64,000 nt of DNA from DASYTH01 sp035942955 (GTDB lineage: Bacteria; Actinomycetota; Actinomycetes; Mycobacteriales; Pseudonocardiaceae). Where the stretch lies: contig NZ_DASZCQ010000316.1 of assembly GCF_035942955.1 (NCBI RefSeq), positions 3,245-67,244 on the forward strand. Direction: 5' to 3'. Numbering within the stretch: the stretch's first letter is position 1; the number at the start of each line of letters is the position of its first letter. Under the pieces are notes generated by a model, which ran no database searches, was not told the DNA's origin, and was given only the letters and a program-made list of their open reading frames with translations. Below are positions 17,627-25,895 of the stretch, one piece after another. A program made the position numbers and the translations under genes.

Positions 17627-19292
17627 CCCTGTCCTCCCGCGGGCCACGGTAACCCGGGCCGGCCCGGTACTCGGCCCAGATCCGGCCAACCTCGACCAGG
17701 TCTTCATCGCTGATCGACTCGCCGGTGTAATCAAGGTGCGTGGTGTAGTAGAGGGCCGGGACGCCGAGGGTGGGCTTGACGTCGCGGTATGCCCGCCAAC
17801 CGGCCAGGTCGGGGGCGCACCAGTCGTCGGTGTCGATGAGCACCTCGGGGCAGGCGGCACGGACGATGGCCGCGCGGTGGGTCATCGCCTCGACGACCGG
17901 CGACCGCGGATGCGGGTCGTCGAGGCGCAGGATGTCGTTGAGCCGCACCATGTCCGTGACGTCCAGGAACGCCGGGTGCGGGGTCTGGGTGACGACGAGC
18001 GCGTCGGGCTTGGCCGCCTTGGCCGCGCGGTAGATCACCGCCAGCAGCTCGTGCAGCAGGGCGAGGCCCCAGCGCGGGCCGCGGTGGGACAGGGCGGTCC
18101 CGGTCGGGGTGGCGGCCGTGAAGTCGATCTTCAGGCCGTCGGCGTCGAGACCGTCTGCGGACAGCATTGCCCGGATGGAGCCGGTCAGCAGCTCGACCGC
18201 GCCGGGGTGGTCGGGGTCGAGCGCGACCGGATTGCCGGCGGGGTCGCGCACGCACACCTCCGGTGGGGCGCCGGTGGGATCCCACGCCTTCCACCACAGC
18301 AGCACCCTCTGGCCGGCCCGGTGCCGGTCGGCGATCCAGCCGCGCAGGTCCGGCCAGCGCGCGGGGTCCGGGTCCGGACGGCAATACCATCGCTGCCAGT
18401 TGTCGTCCACCACAACGGTTCCCGGCCGCACCCCGTGGCGGGCCAGGTGGTCGAGGAAGGCGTCGTAGTTGCGCCGGGTGCTCTGCTCGGCGGCCCGTCC
18501 GCCGTGGACGGTGGCCAGGTGGCACTGGGCGCCCCAGCCGCAGAACATCGGCTCACGCCACCAGTCCGGACCCGGACGCGGAACGCCATGGCGGCGCAAC
18601 CCCGCGTACGGATCCGCAAGACCCGGCCTGAGCACCAGCGTCGGGCTGCGCCACTGACCGTCCACTTCGGTCTGGCCCTCGTAGTCGAGGCGGAAGGCGA
18701 ACCCGCCGTCGGCGGCCAGGTAGTGCCAGCCGGTGAACGTGGCCTCCTCGACCGGAACGGTCAGCCCGAGACCGAGCCACGGTCCGCCGGCCGGGCGGCG
18801 CACCGCGTAGTACAGCGGGGCCGGGGTGAAGAACCAGTGCCCGCGGCCGGGCTGCCCGTCGCCGCACACCCCGATCACGGCGGACTCCGTGGCCGGTATG
18901 AGGATCCGTGCGGGATCGGCCGGGTTGGCCGAGAACAGCGTGGTGAAGTGCGCGGCGCTGGGCAGCCAGCCGAGCGGGTGGCCGGCGGCGACCCCGCGGC
19001 CGGACAGCAGAAACACGTCGGTGATCCGCCCCCGCCCGGACACCTCCACCCAGGTCTCCACCCGGTCGTCGTACCGGTCCAGCACGACCGTGCAGGTGCC
19101 CCACCGGGAGCTGCCGTGGGTCAGCCGGATCCGGCGTCCGTCCACTTCGGGCGCACCGATCCAGGTGGTCTCGTCCCGGCCGGCCACCGTGTCCACCGCG
19201 GCAAGCAGCCGGAGCCCGGCCCACGTCCCGTGCCGGTCGGCCAGCCGGGCCACCGTGGAGCCCGGCGACACGTCGAGGGTGTAGCCGGTCAC
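17619..19292 (-). CDS. GH36-type alpha-galactosidase-like glycosidase
   Basis: 557 residues from GTG 19292. An N-terminal beta-rich domain is followed by a TIM barrel with VVVDDNWQRWY, a nucleophile-type motif GLKIDF (Asp390) and a later acid/base candidate in IDTDDWCAPDLAGW. These features fit the melibiase clan (GH27/GH36). No signal peptide. Between this gene and the upstream aldolase lies the ~91-bp hairpin repeat. The frame stays open through that repeat, but I exclude it from the protein because the same element sits outside coding sequence elsewhere. Sugar specificity is open. Confidence 0.8.
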   Translation of the reverse strand: MTGYTLDVSPGSTVARLADRHGTWAGLRLLAAVDTVAGRDETTWIGAPEVDGRRIRLTHGSSRWGTCTVVLDRYDDRVETWVEVSGRGRITDVFLLSGRGVAAGHPLGWLPSAAHFTTLFSANPADPARILIPATESAVIGVCGDGQPGRGHWFFTPAPLYYAVRRPAGGPWLGLGLTVPVEEATFTGWHYLAADGGFAFRLDYEGQTEVDGQWRSPTLVLRPGLADPYAGLRRHGVPRPGPDWWREPMFCGWGAQCHLATVHGGRAAEQSTRRNYDAFLDHLARHGVRPGTVVVDDNWQRWYCRPDPDPARWPDLRGWIADRHRAGQRVLLWWKAWDPTGAPPEVCVRDPAGNPVALDPDHPGAVELLTGSIRAMLSADGLDADGLKIDFTAATPTGTALSHRGPRWGLALLHELLAVIYRAAKAAKPDALVVTQTPHPAFLDVTDMVRLNDILRLDDPHPRSPVVEAMTHRAAIVRAACPEVLIDTDDWCAPDLAGWRAYRDVKPTLGVPALYYTTHLDYTGESISDEDLVEVGRIWAEYRAGPGYRGPREDRDE

Positions 19293-19310
19293 GCCGGCGG
19301 GCTCAGATCC

Positions 19311-19401
19311 GCCACCTCGCAAGCTCGGTGACGGCGACCCTGCCACCTCGTTGCTCGGTGGCAGGGCAGCGTTGGATCGTTCGCTCCGCAAGCTCCGCTC
19401 A
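19311..19401. repeat. Intergenic hairpin repeat element, copy 1
   Basis: About 81% identical over 91 nt to 45200-45290. Reading leftward it starts at the TGA stop of the aldolase gene with TGAGCGGAGCTTGCGGAGCG. It then holds a perfect 10-bp stem (CCCTGCCACC with GGTGGCAGGG, 9-nt loop) and ends in GAGCTTGCGAGGTG, which contains a Shine-Dalgarno-like GAGGTG. One stem pair differs between the copies by a compensating change (A-T here, G-C in copy 2). Confidence 0.85.
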
Positions 19402-20265
19402 CCGGACGTCGCGCCATGGCCGGGCGTACCGGTCGACCAGCTCGGCCAGCGACCGCAGCCGGTCGACCGAGCGCTCGCGCAGCAGCGGCACCGGGTCGGG
19501 TGCCGAGACCGTGTCGCTCCAGATCGCCCGCCCGGCAAGGAAACCGGATGCGCCGCCGCGGCAGGCCGCCTCGACGGCCCGCGGGAATTCCGGAATGGAC
19601 ACTCCCTGGGAAAGCACCACCCACGGCACCGGCAGCACCTCGGTCAGGCGCGCGCACACCCGGGTGATCTCGGCCGGCTCGCCCTGCCCGGCCCGGGGAA
19701 CCTGGGCCTTGTACAGCTCGGGCCGCAACGCGCCCAGCTCCCGCGCGGCCTCCACCTGCAACCGGTCCTGGTCCTCGCCGGGCGCCGGCCGGGCGACGCC
19801 CTCGAGCACCGAGACAAGACCGGCCTCGGCGCAGGTGCGCACGAACTCGGCGGCCATGGCCAGCCGCCGGTCGGCGTTGCCGTCGCTGCGCCACACCACG
19901 AGCAGCTTCAGCGCGTCGGCCCCGCGCCGGCGGACGTCGGCGGGATCGATCGCGGAATCGACGACGGTGTCGGACACCCGACCGTCGTCCTGATAGGACA
20001 GTGCGTCGGCGGCGAGGATCAGCCCGGTGTCCGGCGGCAGCAGGTGCTGCTCGGTCACGGTGTGGAAGCCGTACTCCCGGTCGATGAGGAACCCCGACGC
20101 GTGCGGTCCCAGCTCGCGGGCGACGGCGAGCTTGAACGCCGTCAGCTCGTTGTCACCCACCGGACCGGTGCGATGCTTGGCGAGCATGGCCCGCAGGCTC
20201 TCCCGCTGATCCATCGCAACCATCGCCAGGCCCCCGGACTTGCGGGCGAGGGCGTCCAAGCTCAT
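19399..20265 (-). CDS. Class I aldolase, YihT/LacD type
   Basis: 288 residues. From memory it aligns along its length with E. coli YihT (6-deoxy-6-sulfofructose-1-phosphate aldolase): SGGLAMVAMDQRESLRAML, DALKLLVVWRSD, the Schiff-base Lys186 in ELYKAQVP, and ASGFLAGRAIWSD. LacD (tagatose-1,6-bisphosphate aldolase) is the other close family. It splits a ketose-1-phosphate into dihydroxyacetone phosphate and an aldehyde. The ATG overlaps the kinase stop (ATGA), so the kinase supplies its substrate. A sulfosugar substrate is possible but not supported by the neighbours, which are GH36 and GH38. Confidence 0.85.
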   Translation of the reverse strand: MSLDALARKSGGLAMVAMDQRESLRAMLAKHRTGPVGDNELTAFKLAVARELGPHASGFLIDREYGFHTVTEQHLLPPDTGLILAADALSYQDDGRVSDTVVDSAIDPADVRRRGADALKLLVVWRSDGNADRRLAMAAEFVRTCAEAGLVSVLEGVARPAPGEDQDRLQVEAARELGALRPELYKAQVPRAGQGEPAEITRVCARLTEVLPVPWVVLSQGVSIPEFPRAVEAACRGGASGFLAGRAIWSDTVSAPDPVPLLRERSVDRLRSLAELVDRYARPWRDVR

Positions 20266-21635
20266 CGTGTGGCCTCCCGCAGGAACTCATCGGTGTAGAT
20301 CTTCTGATAGCGCGCCGCCCGCGCGCCGTCGCGCGGCAGCCGCTCCGACGGCAGCACCGGCGGCTCGAACCCGATCGCCCGCCCGGCCAGCAGGGCCGCC
20401 CCGACCCCGGCCGCGTCCACGGCCGCGCACCGCCGGACCGGCCATGGCATGACCTCGGCCTTGATCGCCATCCAGGTCTGGTTGCGCGCCGGCCCGCCGA
20501 GCACCACGCACTCCCCGAGCGGCCCGTGCGCCTCGGCCATCCAGCGCACGTGCAGGCAGGCGCCCTCCAGCACCGCGACCGCCAGCTCGGCCGCCCCGTG
20601 CGCCGCCGTCACCCCGCGCATCGTCAGGCGCCGCCCGGGATCCGGCGCCGGCGCGCCCCGCCCGGACAGGTACGGCTCGACGACGATCCCGGTCGGCCGC
20701 CGCACGTCGCGCACCAGCTCCCGGAACGCCTCCGGCCGGGCCGCCCCGAGCAGCCGCTCGGCCGCCCACTCCAGCAGCCGGCCGCTGCCAGGAAACCCCG
20801 ACACCAGCGCCCAGTGCCGCCCGTCCGCATGCCGGTTCCAGGACAGCCCGCCGTCGACCGTCCCGGCGTCCGGCGGCCGCGCGCTGACCGTCACCACGGC
20901 CTCGGCCGTCCCCAGCGAGTCCACCGTGGCGCCCGGCGCCCGCGCCCCCGCCGCGTAGGCCGCCACCAGATGGTCGTGCCCCGCGATCACCACCGGCGTG
21001 CCGCCGCGCAGCCCGCCATGCGCACCCGACACCCGCCCGGCGATCCCGTCGGCGATCCGCGGCAGCTGCCCTGGCCGCACCCCGCTCGCCGCCAGCAGCT
21101 CGGGGTCGTACTCCCCCGCGCGCTGATCCAGCGCGCCGGTCCGCCCGGCCAGCGTCCGATCGGTGACCGGCGCCCCGAGAAGCGCGGTCGCGACCAGATC
21201 CGCCGCATTCACCCACACCCGCATGGACCCCAGAACCTCCGGCCGATGACGCCGGAGCCACGACCAACGCGCCAGCGGCGTCTTCGCGCCCAGATGCACC
21301 CCGGTCCTGGCGAACAGCGCGGCCCGCCCGACCTCCGCCTCGATCAGCCGCGCCTCCTCCGCGCCGCGCGGATCGTCCCAGCGCAGCAACGGATGCATCG
21401 GCCGCAGCCGGTCGTCGAGCGCCACCCCGCTCTCGGCCATGCTGGTGATCCCGACCGCGGCCGGCGCCGCCCCGGCCCGCTCGACGCACTCCTCCAGATC
21501 CGCCAGCACCCCCGCGACGAGCGCGTCGCAGTCATCGCCCGTCGGCCGCCGCGCCTGCGCCACCGGGTTGCCGGCCGCCGTGTAGATCCCGACTTTGCAG
21601 CTGGTGCTCCCCACGTCGATGCCGGCAACGATCAC
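20262..21635 (-). CDS. FGGY-family carbohydrate kinase
   Basis: About 457 residues. The N-terminal ATPase-fold motif is IVAGIDVGSTSCKVGIY, followed by MAESGVAL and RWDDPRG in the sugar-binding half, VIAGHDHLVAAYAAGA, and the C-terminal ECVVLGGPARNQTWMAIKAE. This family phosphorylates pentoses, hexoses and polyols. The start is GTG 21635 or TTG 21638; neither has a clear ribosome site. First gene of the four-gene sugar operon, overlapping the aldolase by ATGA. The kinase-aldolase pair gives a short route from a free ketose to triose phosphates. Confidence 0.88.
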   Translation of the reverse strand: MIVAGIDVGSTSCKVGIYTAAGNPVAQARRPTGDDCDALVAGVLADLEECVERAGAAPAAVGITSMAESGVALDDRLRPMHPLLRWDDPRGAEEARLIEAEVGRAALFARTGVHLGAKTPLARWSWLRRHRPEVLGSMRVWVNAADLVATALLGAPVTDRTLAGRTGALDQRAGEYDPELLAASGVRPGQLPRIADGIAGRVSGAHGGLRGGTPVVIAGHDHLVAAYAAGARAPGATVDSLGTAEAVVTVSARPPDAGTVDGGLSWNRHADGRHWALVSGFPGSGRLLEWAAERLLGAARPEAFRELVRDVRRPTGIVVEPYLSGRGAPAPDPGRRLTMRGVTAAHGAAELAVAVLEGACLHVRWMAEAHGPLGECVVLGGPARNQTWMAIKAEVMPWPVRRCAAVDAAGVGAALLAGRAIGFEPPVLPSERLPRDGARAARYQKIYTDEFLREATR

Positions 21636-21669
21636 CAAGCCAATCTAGATCGTCTCCATCGAACCGCGG

Positions 21670-22899
21670 TCAGGTCGCGGCCGTCACGGGCTGGGCGGTG
21701 GCACGTGTGCGCTCGGCGTAACGGGTGACGGGGCCGACGGCCAGGCCGGCGCCGAGGAACAGGCCGCCGAGGACGAACCAGCCGGGGGTGCCCCAGCTGA
21801 TCAACAGCGTGGTCAGCACGGCCGGGCCGAGCATGCGGGCGATCTGCGGGGCCATGCCGAAGAACCCCTGATACTGGCCCTGCTTGTCGGCCGGGGCCAG
21901 GGTGAAGCCGAGCTCCCAGGCGGCGGCGCCCTGCATCATCTCGCCGGCGACCTGGATCGCGGCGGCGAGCAGCAGCACCGCGACGGCGGCCCACGGACCG
22001 AGGTGGCCGCTCGACCCGGCGTAGACCGCGCACGCGGCGAGCATCAGGGCGCCGGCGCGGGCGGACACCCGCGCGGCGGTGCGCAGGTCGGTGACCCGGC
22101 GCGCCAGCCGGACCTGGAAGAGCACCACGGACAGCATGTTGACCAGCAGCAGCGCGGCGGCCATCGGCTTGGGCGCGTCGGTGTGCGTCACGATCCACAG
22201 CGGCAGGACCAGGCTGAGCAGCGGCATGTTCAGGTACATGATCGCGTTGAGCAGCGTGAGCAGCGCGAACGGGCGGTCGCGCAGCACGGCCAGCCGGGGC
22301 TCGCCGGCGCGCCCGACCGGCGCGGGCGGCACCTCGGGCAGCCGGCGCAGCACGGCGGCGGCGACCAGGAAGCTGGCCGCGTCCATGGCGAACACCGCGA
22401 GGTAGGCCGGCGGGCTGTCGACGTACAGCGCCAGCCCGCCCAGCCCGGCGCCGACCGCCAGGCCGGCGTTGAGCGTCGACTGCAGGTACGCCCGGACCCG
22501 GGTCCGCTCCCCCGGCGCCACCAGCCCGGCCAGCAGCGCCTGCCGGGCCGAGGTCAGCCCGCCCTGGCAGCCGGCGTACCCGCACACGACGAGCAGGAAC
22601 AGCGGAAACGACCGCACCACGAGGAAAGCGCCGAGCGTCGCGGCGGTCGTGCCGGCCAGCAGGACCGCGACACGCCGCGGGCCGAACCGGTCGGCGAGGT
22701 GGCCGAGCGGCACCCCGGCGAGCATGCCGATCGCCCAACCCACGGTCAGCGCGATCCCGACCCGGGTCGCCGAAAGCCCGACGATCCGAGTGAAGAACAA
22801 CGCCGAGCACGCGTAGAACGCACCATCACCCAGCGAGTTGATCAGCTGGGCCAGCGCCAGCGCCCGCGGCGGCCCGGCGGGCGGAGCAAAGCGAGACAC
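21670..22899 (-). CDS. MFS transporter
   Basis: 409 residues with about twelve membrane segments. The family motif between helices 2 and 3 is GHLADRFGPRR, close to the consensus G-x-L-a-D-r-x-G-r-R. It lies 32 nt upstream of the kinase start region and may be co-transcribed. Uptake of the operon's sugar substrate or efflux are both possible. I favour efflux from the sequence style, as it is compact without a large central loop, but cannot decide. Confidence 0.85.
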   Translation of the reverse strand: MSRFAPPAGPPRALALAQLINSLGDGAFYACSALFFTRIVGLSATRVGIALTVGWAIGMLAGVPLGHLADRFGPRRVAVLLAGTTAATLGAFLVVRSFPLFLLVVCGYAGCQGGLTSARQALLAGLVAPGERTRVRAYLQSTLNAGLAVGAGLGGLALYVDSPPAYLAVFAMDAASFLVAAAVLRRLPEVPPAPVGRAGEPRLAVLRDRPFALLTLLNAIMYLNMPLLSLVLPLWIVTHTDAPKPMAAALLLVNMLSVVLFQVRLARRVTDLRTAARVSARAGALMLAACAVYAGSSGHLGPWAAVAVLLLAAAIQVAGEMMQGAAAWELGFTLAPADKQGQYQGFFGMAPQIARMLGPAVLTTLLISWGTPGWFVLGGLFLGAGLAVGPVTRYAERTRATAQPVTAAT

Positions 22900-22908
22900 G
22901 GCCGCTCC

Positions 22909-23520
22909 TCAGTCGACTCGGGGGGACTCGGTGCGGCCGCGCTTGAGCTCGAAGAACCCCGGCGTGCCGGAGACCAGCAGCACGCCGTCCCAGAGCCGGC
23001 CGGCCGCCTCGCCGCGCGGCACGGGCGTCACCACAGGTCCGAAGAAGGCGTTGCGTCCGACGTGGATGGTCGGCGTGCCGAGGTCCTCGCTGACCGGGTC
23101 GAGCCCGGCGTGGTGACTGCGGCGCAGGGCCTCGTCATGGGCGGGGTCGTCGGCGGCATCGGCCAGGTCGGTGGACAGGCCCAGCTCGGCCAGCGCAGCA
23201 ACGTACAGCTCCCGGCCGATCCGCGCCTTGTCGTGGTGGATCCGGTTGCCGAGCGCGGTGTAGAGGTCCCGCAGGATCGGGGTGCCGTACTTGTGCTCGG
23301 CGGCGATCAGCACGCGGACCGGGCCCAGCGTGTCGGCCAACCAGTTCCGGTACCACTCCGCCAGCCCGTCCCGGCCCTTGTTGAGCAGCCACAGGCTCAT
23401 CACGTGGAAGCGCACCTCCACGTCGCGGACCCGCTCCACCTCCAGCAGCCAGCGGGAGGCGTTCCAGGCCCAGGGGCACTTCGGGTCGAACCACATGTCA
23501 GCGACGGTCACGGAGATCAT
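22909..23520 (-). CDS. DsbA/FrnE-family oxidoreductase (Rv2466c-like)
   Basis: 203 residues with a thioredoxin-fold start VADMWFDPKCPWAWNASRWL and a cis-Pro-type GTPTIHVG. This family includes the mycothiol-dependent nitroreductase Rv2466c. The active site here reads CPWA with a single Cys15 rather than CPWC, which suggests a monothiol, mycothiol-using mechanism (inference). It is divergent from the MocR regulator across a 72-nt promoter region with inverted repeats, so it may be one of that regulator's targets. Confidence 0.82.
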   Translation of the reverse strand: MISVTVADMWFDPKCPWAWNASRWLLEVERVRDVEVRFHVMSLWLLNKGRDGLAEWYRNWLADTLGPVRVLIAAEHKYGTPILRDLYTALGNRIHHDKARIGRELYVAALAELGLSTDLADAADDPAHDEALRRSHHAGLDPVSEDLGTPTIHVGRNAFFGPVVTPVPRGEAAGRLWDGVLLVSGTPGFFELKRGRTESPRVD

Positions 23521-23533
23521 TCAAGGGGTCCGT

Positions 23534-23579
23534 ATTGGCTCATGGAAGTGCCAATCCTGGGCATTTCGATTGAGCCAAT
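23534..23579. promoter_or_regulatory. Inverted-repeat operator between dsbA-like and MocR genes
   Basis: ATTGGCTCA at 23534-23542 is the exact reverse complement of TGAGCCAAT at 23571-23579, and a third half-site GCCAAT lies at 23550-23555. All fall in the 72-nt divergent promoter region. MocR/PdxR regulators typically bind repeated half-sites in the shared promoter of their own gene and a divergent target. Confidence 0.65.
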
Positions 23580-23592
23580 GTAGGGTCCGGGC

Positions 23593-25011
23593 GTGGAGCT
23601 CCACGTGAGCCTGACCGGCCCCGGCGACCGGGCCGCCCGGATCTACCGGCAGCTGCTCGACGCGATCCTGGACGGCCGGCTGCGCCCAGGCGAACGGCTG
23701 CCGCCCACCCGGGAGCTGGCCCGGCGCCTGAACGTCGCCCGCAACACCGTGTCGGTCGCCTACGACCGGCTGACCGCCGAGGGGTTCCTCACCGCCAGGG
23801 TCGGCGCCGGGACGTTCGTCGGCAGCCAGCCGGTCGCCATGGCCCGGCGCCGGACCGCGCCGGCGGGCAGCGGCCTGCGGCCCCGGCCGGTCTGGAGCAC
23901 CATCGCTCCCCTTGCGCCCCCCGGCCCGCCGCCCGCGTACGACTTCCGGGTCGGCACGCCCGACGGCTCGCTGTTCCCGCTCACCGCGTGGCGCCGGCTG
24001 GTCTCCGCCGAACTGCGCACCGCGACGGTCCGCGACGCCGGCTACCGCGACCCGGCCGGGCACGCCGGCCTGCGTGAGGCGATCGCCCGGTACGCCGGCA
24101 TCTCCCGCTCGGTACGCGCCCACCCGGAGGACGTGTTGATCACGCAGGGCGCTCAGCAGGCCATCGACCTCGTCGGCCGGGTGCTGATCGAGCCGGGCGA
24201 TCGGGTGGCGGTCGAGGAGCCCGGCTACCCGCCGGTGCGGCACCTGTTCCGCAGCCTCGGCGCCCGTGTCGCCGGGGTGCCGGTGGACGGCGAGGGGCTC
24301 GACGTGCGCGCGCTGCCGGCCGACGCCCGGCTGGTCTACGTCACGCCGTCGCATCAGTTCCCGCTGGGCACGCCGATGTCGCTGGCCCGGCGGACCGCGC
24401 TGCTCGAGTGGGCGCAGCGGCGCGGCGCGGTGATCGTCGAGGACGACTACGACACCGAGTTCCGCTTCTCCGACCGCCCGCTCGAGCCGCTGCAGAGCCT
24501 GGACCGCACCGGCAGGGTGGTCTACGTCGGCACGTTCTCCAAGACGCTGCTTCCCTTGCTGCGCCTGGGTTTCCTGGTCGCCCCGGCCGCCCTGCGCCCG
24601 GCGCTGCGGGCGGCCAGGCAGCTCACCGACTGGCACGGCGACCACGCCGGTCAGGCGGCCCTCGCCCGGCTCATCGACTCCGGCGAGCTGGCCCGGCACA
24701 TCCGCAAGGCCAGCCGGGTCTACGCCGCCCGGCACGAACGCATCCGGTCCGCGCTGCACGCCGACTTCGCCGCCTGGCTCGACCCGGTCCCGTCCGCCGC
24801 CGGCCTGCACCTGTGCGCCCGCCTGCGGCCCGGCGCCCCCGACATCGGCGAGCGGGCCCTGGACCACGGCGTCGCGGTCGAGAGCCTGGCCAAGTACTGC
24901 GCCACCGACCGCGTCCAACCGGGCCTCGTGCTCGGCTACGGCAGCATCCCCACCGAGCACATCGCCGACGGCCTGCGCCTGCTCGCCCGGTGCTTCATAC
25001 TCCACCGGTGA
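23593..25011 (+). CDS. MocR/PdxR-type GntR regulator with aminotransferase domain
   Basis: 472 residues from GTG 23593. The N-terminal winged helix is IYRQLLDAILDGRLRPGERL followed by PPTRELARRLNVARNTVSVA. The C-terminal fold-type I PLP domain has ITQGAQQAIDLVGRVL, VEDDYDTEFRF and the PLP Lys in GTFSKTLLPLLRLGF. Such proteins sense PLP or amino-acid-like effectors. It overlaps the following small gene (GTGA) and is divergent from the dsbA-like gene. Confidence 0.92.
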   Translation: MELHVSLTGPGDRAARIYRQLLDAILDGRLRPGERLPPTRELARRLNVARNTVSVAYDRLTAEGFLTARVGAGTFVGSQPVAMARRRTAPAGSGLRPRPVWSTIAPLAPPGPPPAYDFRVGTPDGSLFPLTAWRRLVSAELRTATVRDAGYRDPAGHAGLREAIARYAGISRSVRAHPEDVLITQGAQQAIDLVGRVLIEPGDRVAVEEPGYPPVRHLFRSLGARVAGVPVDGEGLDVRALPADARLVYVTPSHQFPLGTPMSLARRTALLEWAQRRGAVIVEDDYDTEFRFSDRPLEPLQSLDRTGRVVYVGTFSKTLLPLLRLGFLVAPAALRPALRAARQLTDWHGDHAGQAALARLIDSGELARHIRKASRVYAARHERIRSALHADFAAWLDPVPSAAGLHLCARLRPGAPDIGERALDHGVAVESLAKYCATDRVQPGLVLGYGSIPTEHIADGLRLLARCFILHR

Positions 25012-25310
25012 GTCCACTTGACAGACACGCCGAGCGGCTGGACGCCATCCGCCGGGCGGTGCTCGACGGAGACGGCGTGACCGACCGGAAGCTGCGTGCC
25101 GCGGCGGCGGGCGGCGGCCCGGCGCCCGAACCGCTGAGCACCTACGTCACCAAGGTCCGCGACGCGTCGTACCGGATCGGCGACGGGGACATCGCATTGC
25201 TCAAGGCGGCCGGCCTTGGCGATGAGGAGATCTTCGAGCTCACCGTCGCCGCGGCCCTCGGCGCCGCGCTGCACCGGTTCGAGGCCGGCCTGCGGGCGGT
25301 GGCGCCGTGA
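25008..25310 (+). CDS. Small all-helical protein of AhpD/carboxymuconolactone-decarboxylase type
   Basis: 100 residues. The GTG start overlaps the MocR stop (GTGA), and its own TGA overlaps the next GTG. The sequence (YVTKVRDASYRIGDGDIALL, EEIFELTVAAALGAALHRFE) matches the small AhpD-like core but lacks a CxxC. With the next gene it looks like a two-subunit or split AhpD-like pair. Confidence 0.65.
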   Translation: MSPLDRHAERLDAIRRAVLDGDGVTDRKLRAAAAGGGPAPEPLSTYVTKVRDASYRIGDGDIALLKAAGLGDEEIFELTVAAALGAALHRFEAGLRAVAP

Positions 25311-25894
25311 GGCTGGACGTGTTGGAGCACGGCCACAAGTGGCCCGCGCGGATGTTCCGGCGGATCGTCGCCCTCGTGCTGCGCGACGAGCTGGACGACG
25401 TCGCCAAGACCGCCATGCACCGCCCGGAGTTCTTCGGCCGGTGGTTCTTCGACTACGGCCACGAGGTCCTTCGTGGACAGTCGTTCTGGACGGCCGGCGA
25501 GCGCGAGTACCTGGCCATGGCCACCTCCCGGCTCAACGAGTGCACGTTCTGCGCCCGGGTGCACACCGAGACCACCCGCCTTGAGTCGCGCGGTGAGGTC
25601 GCCGTGGACGACCCGTCGGTGCTGCGCCCCGAGCTGGCCGCGACCCTGGTCCTGCTCGAGAAGCTGACCACCGACCCGGACGGGGTCACCACCGCGGACG
25701 TCGACGCCGTGCGCGCGGCGGGCGTGCCCGATGTCGCGATCGTCGACGCGCTGCACGTCAACCTGATCTTCAACCTGGTCAACCGACTGGCCAACGCGTT
25801 CGGCTGGTCCTGGGACTCCGAGGCGCACACCCGCAAGGGCGCCAAGGTGATTCACTTCGTCCGGTACAAGCTCCCCGGCTTCGTGCTGCGATAG
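25307..25894 (+). CDS. AhpD-like peroxidase-related protein
   Basis: 195 residues with the AhpD redox motif LNECTFCARVHTETTRLESR (CxxC followed by His). The family gives alkylhydroperoxidase reductase-like or decarboxylase activity. Third gene of the MocR operon, coupled by a GTGA overlap. Co-occurrence with a divergent thioredoxin-fold gene suggests a redox or detoxification unit under MocR control (inference). Confidence 0.82.
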   Translation: MRLDVLEHGHKWPARMFRRIVALVLRDELDDVAKTAMHRPEFFGRWFFDYGHEVLRGQSFWTAGEREYLAMATSRLNECTFCARVHTETTRLESRGEVAVDDPSVLRPELAATLVLLEKLTTDPDGVTTADVDAVRAAGVPDVAIVDALHVNLIFNLVNRLANAFGWSWDSEAHTRKGAKVIHFVRYKLPGFVLR

Positions 25895-25895
25895 C

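Noticed and set aside
15194..21638. Sulfoquinovose catabolism operon
   Set aside because: The aldolase is YihT-like, but there is no GH31 sulfoquinovosidase, PfkB-type SF kinase or SLA reductase in the operon; the GH31 gene at 40-42.7 kb is separate.
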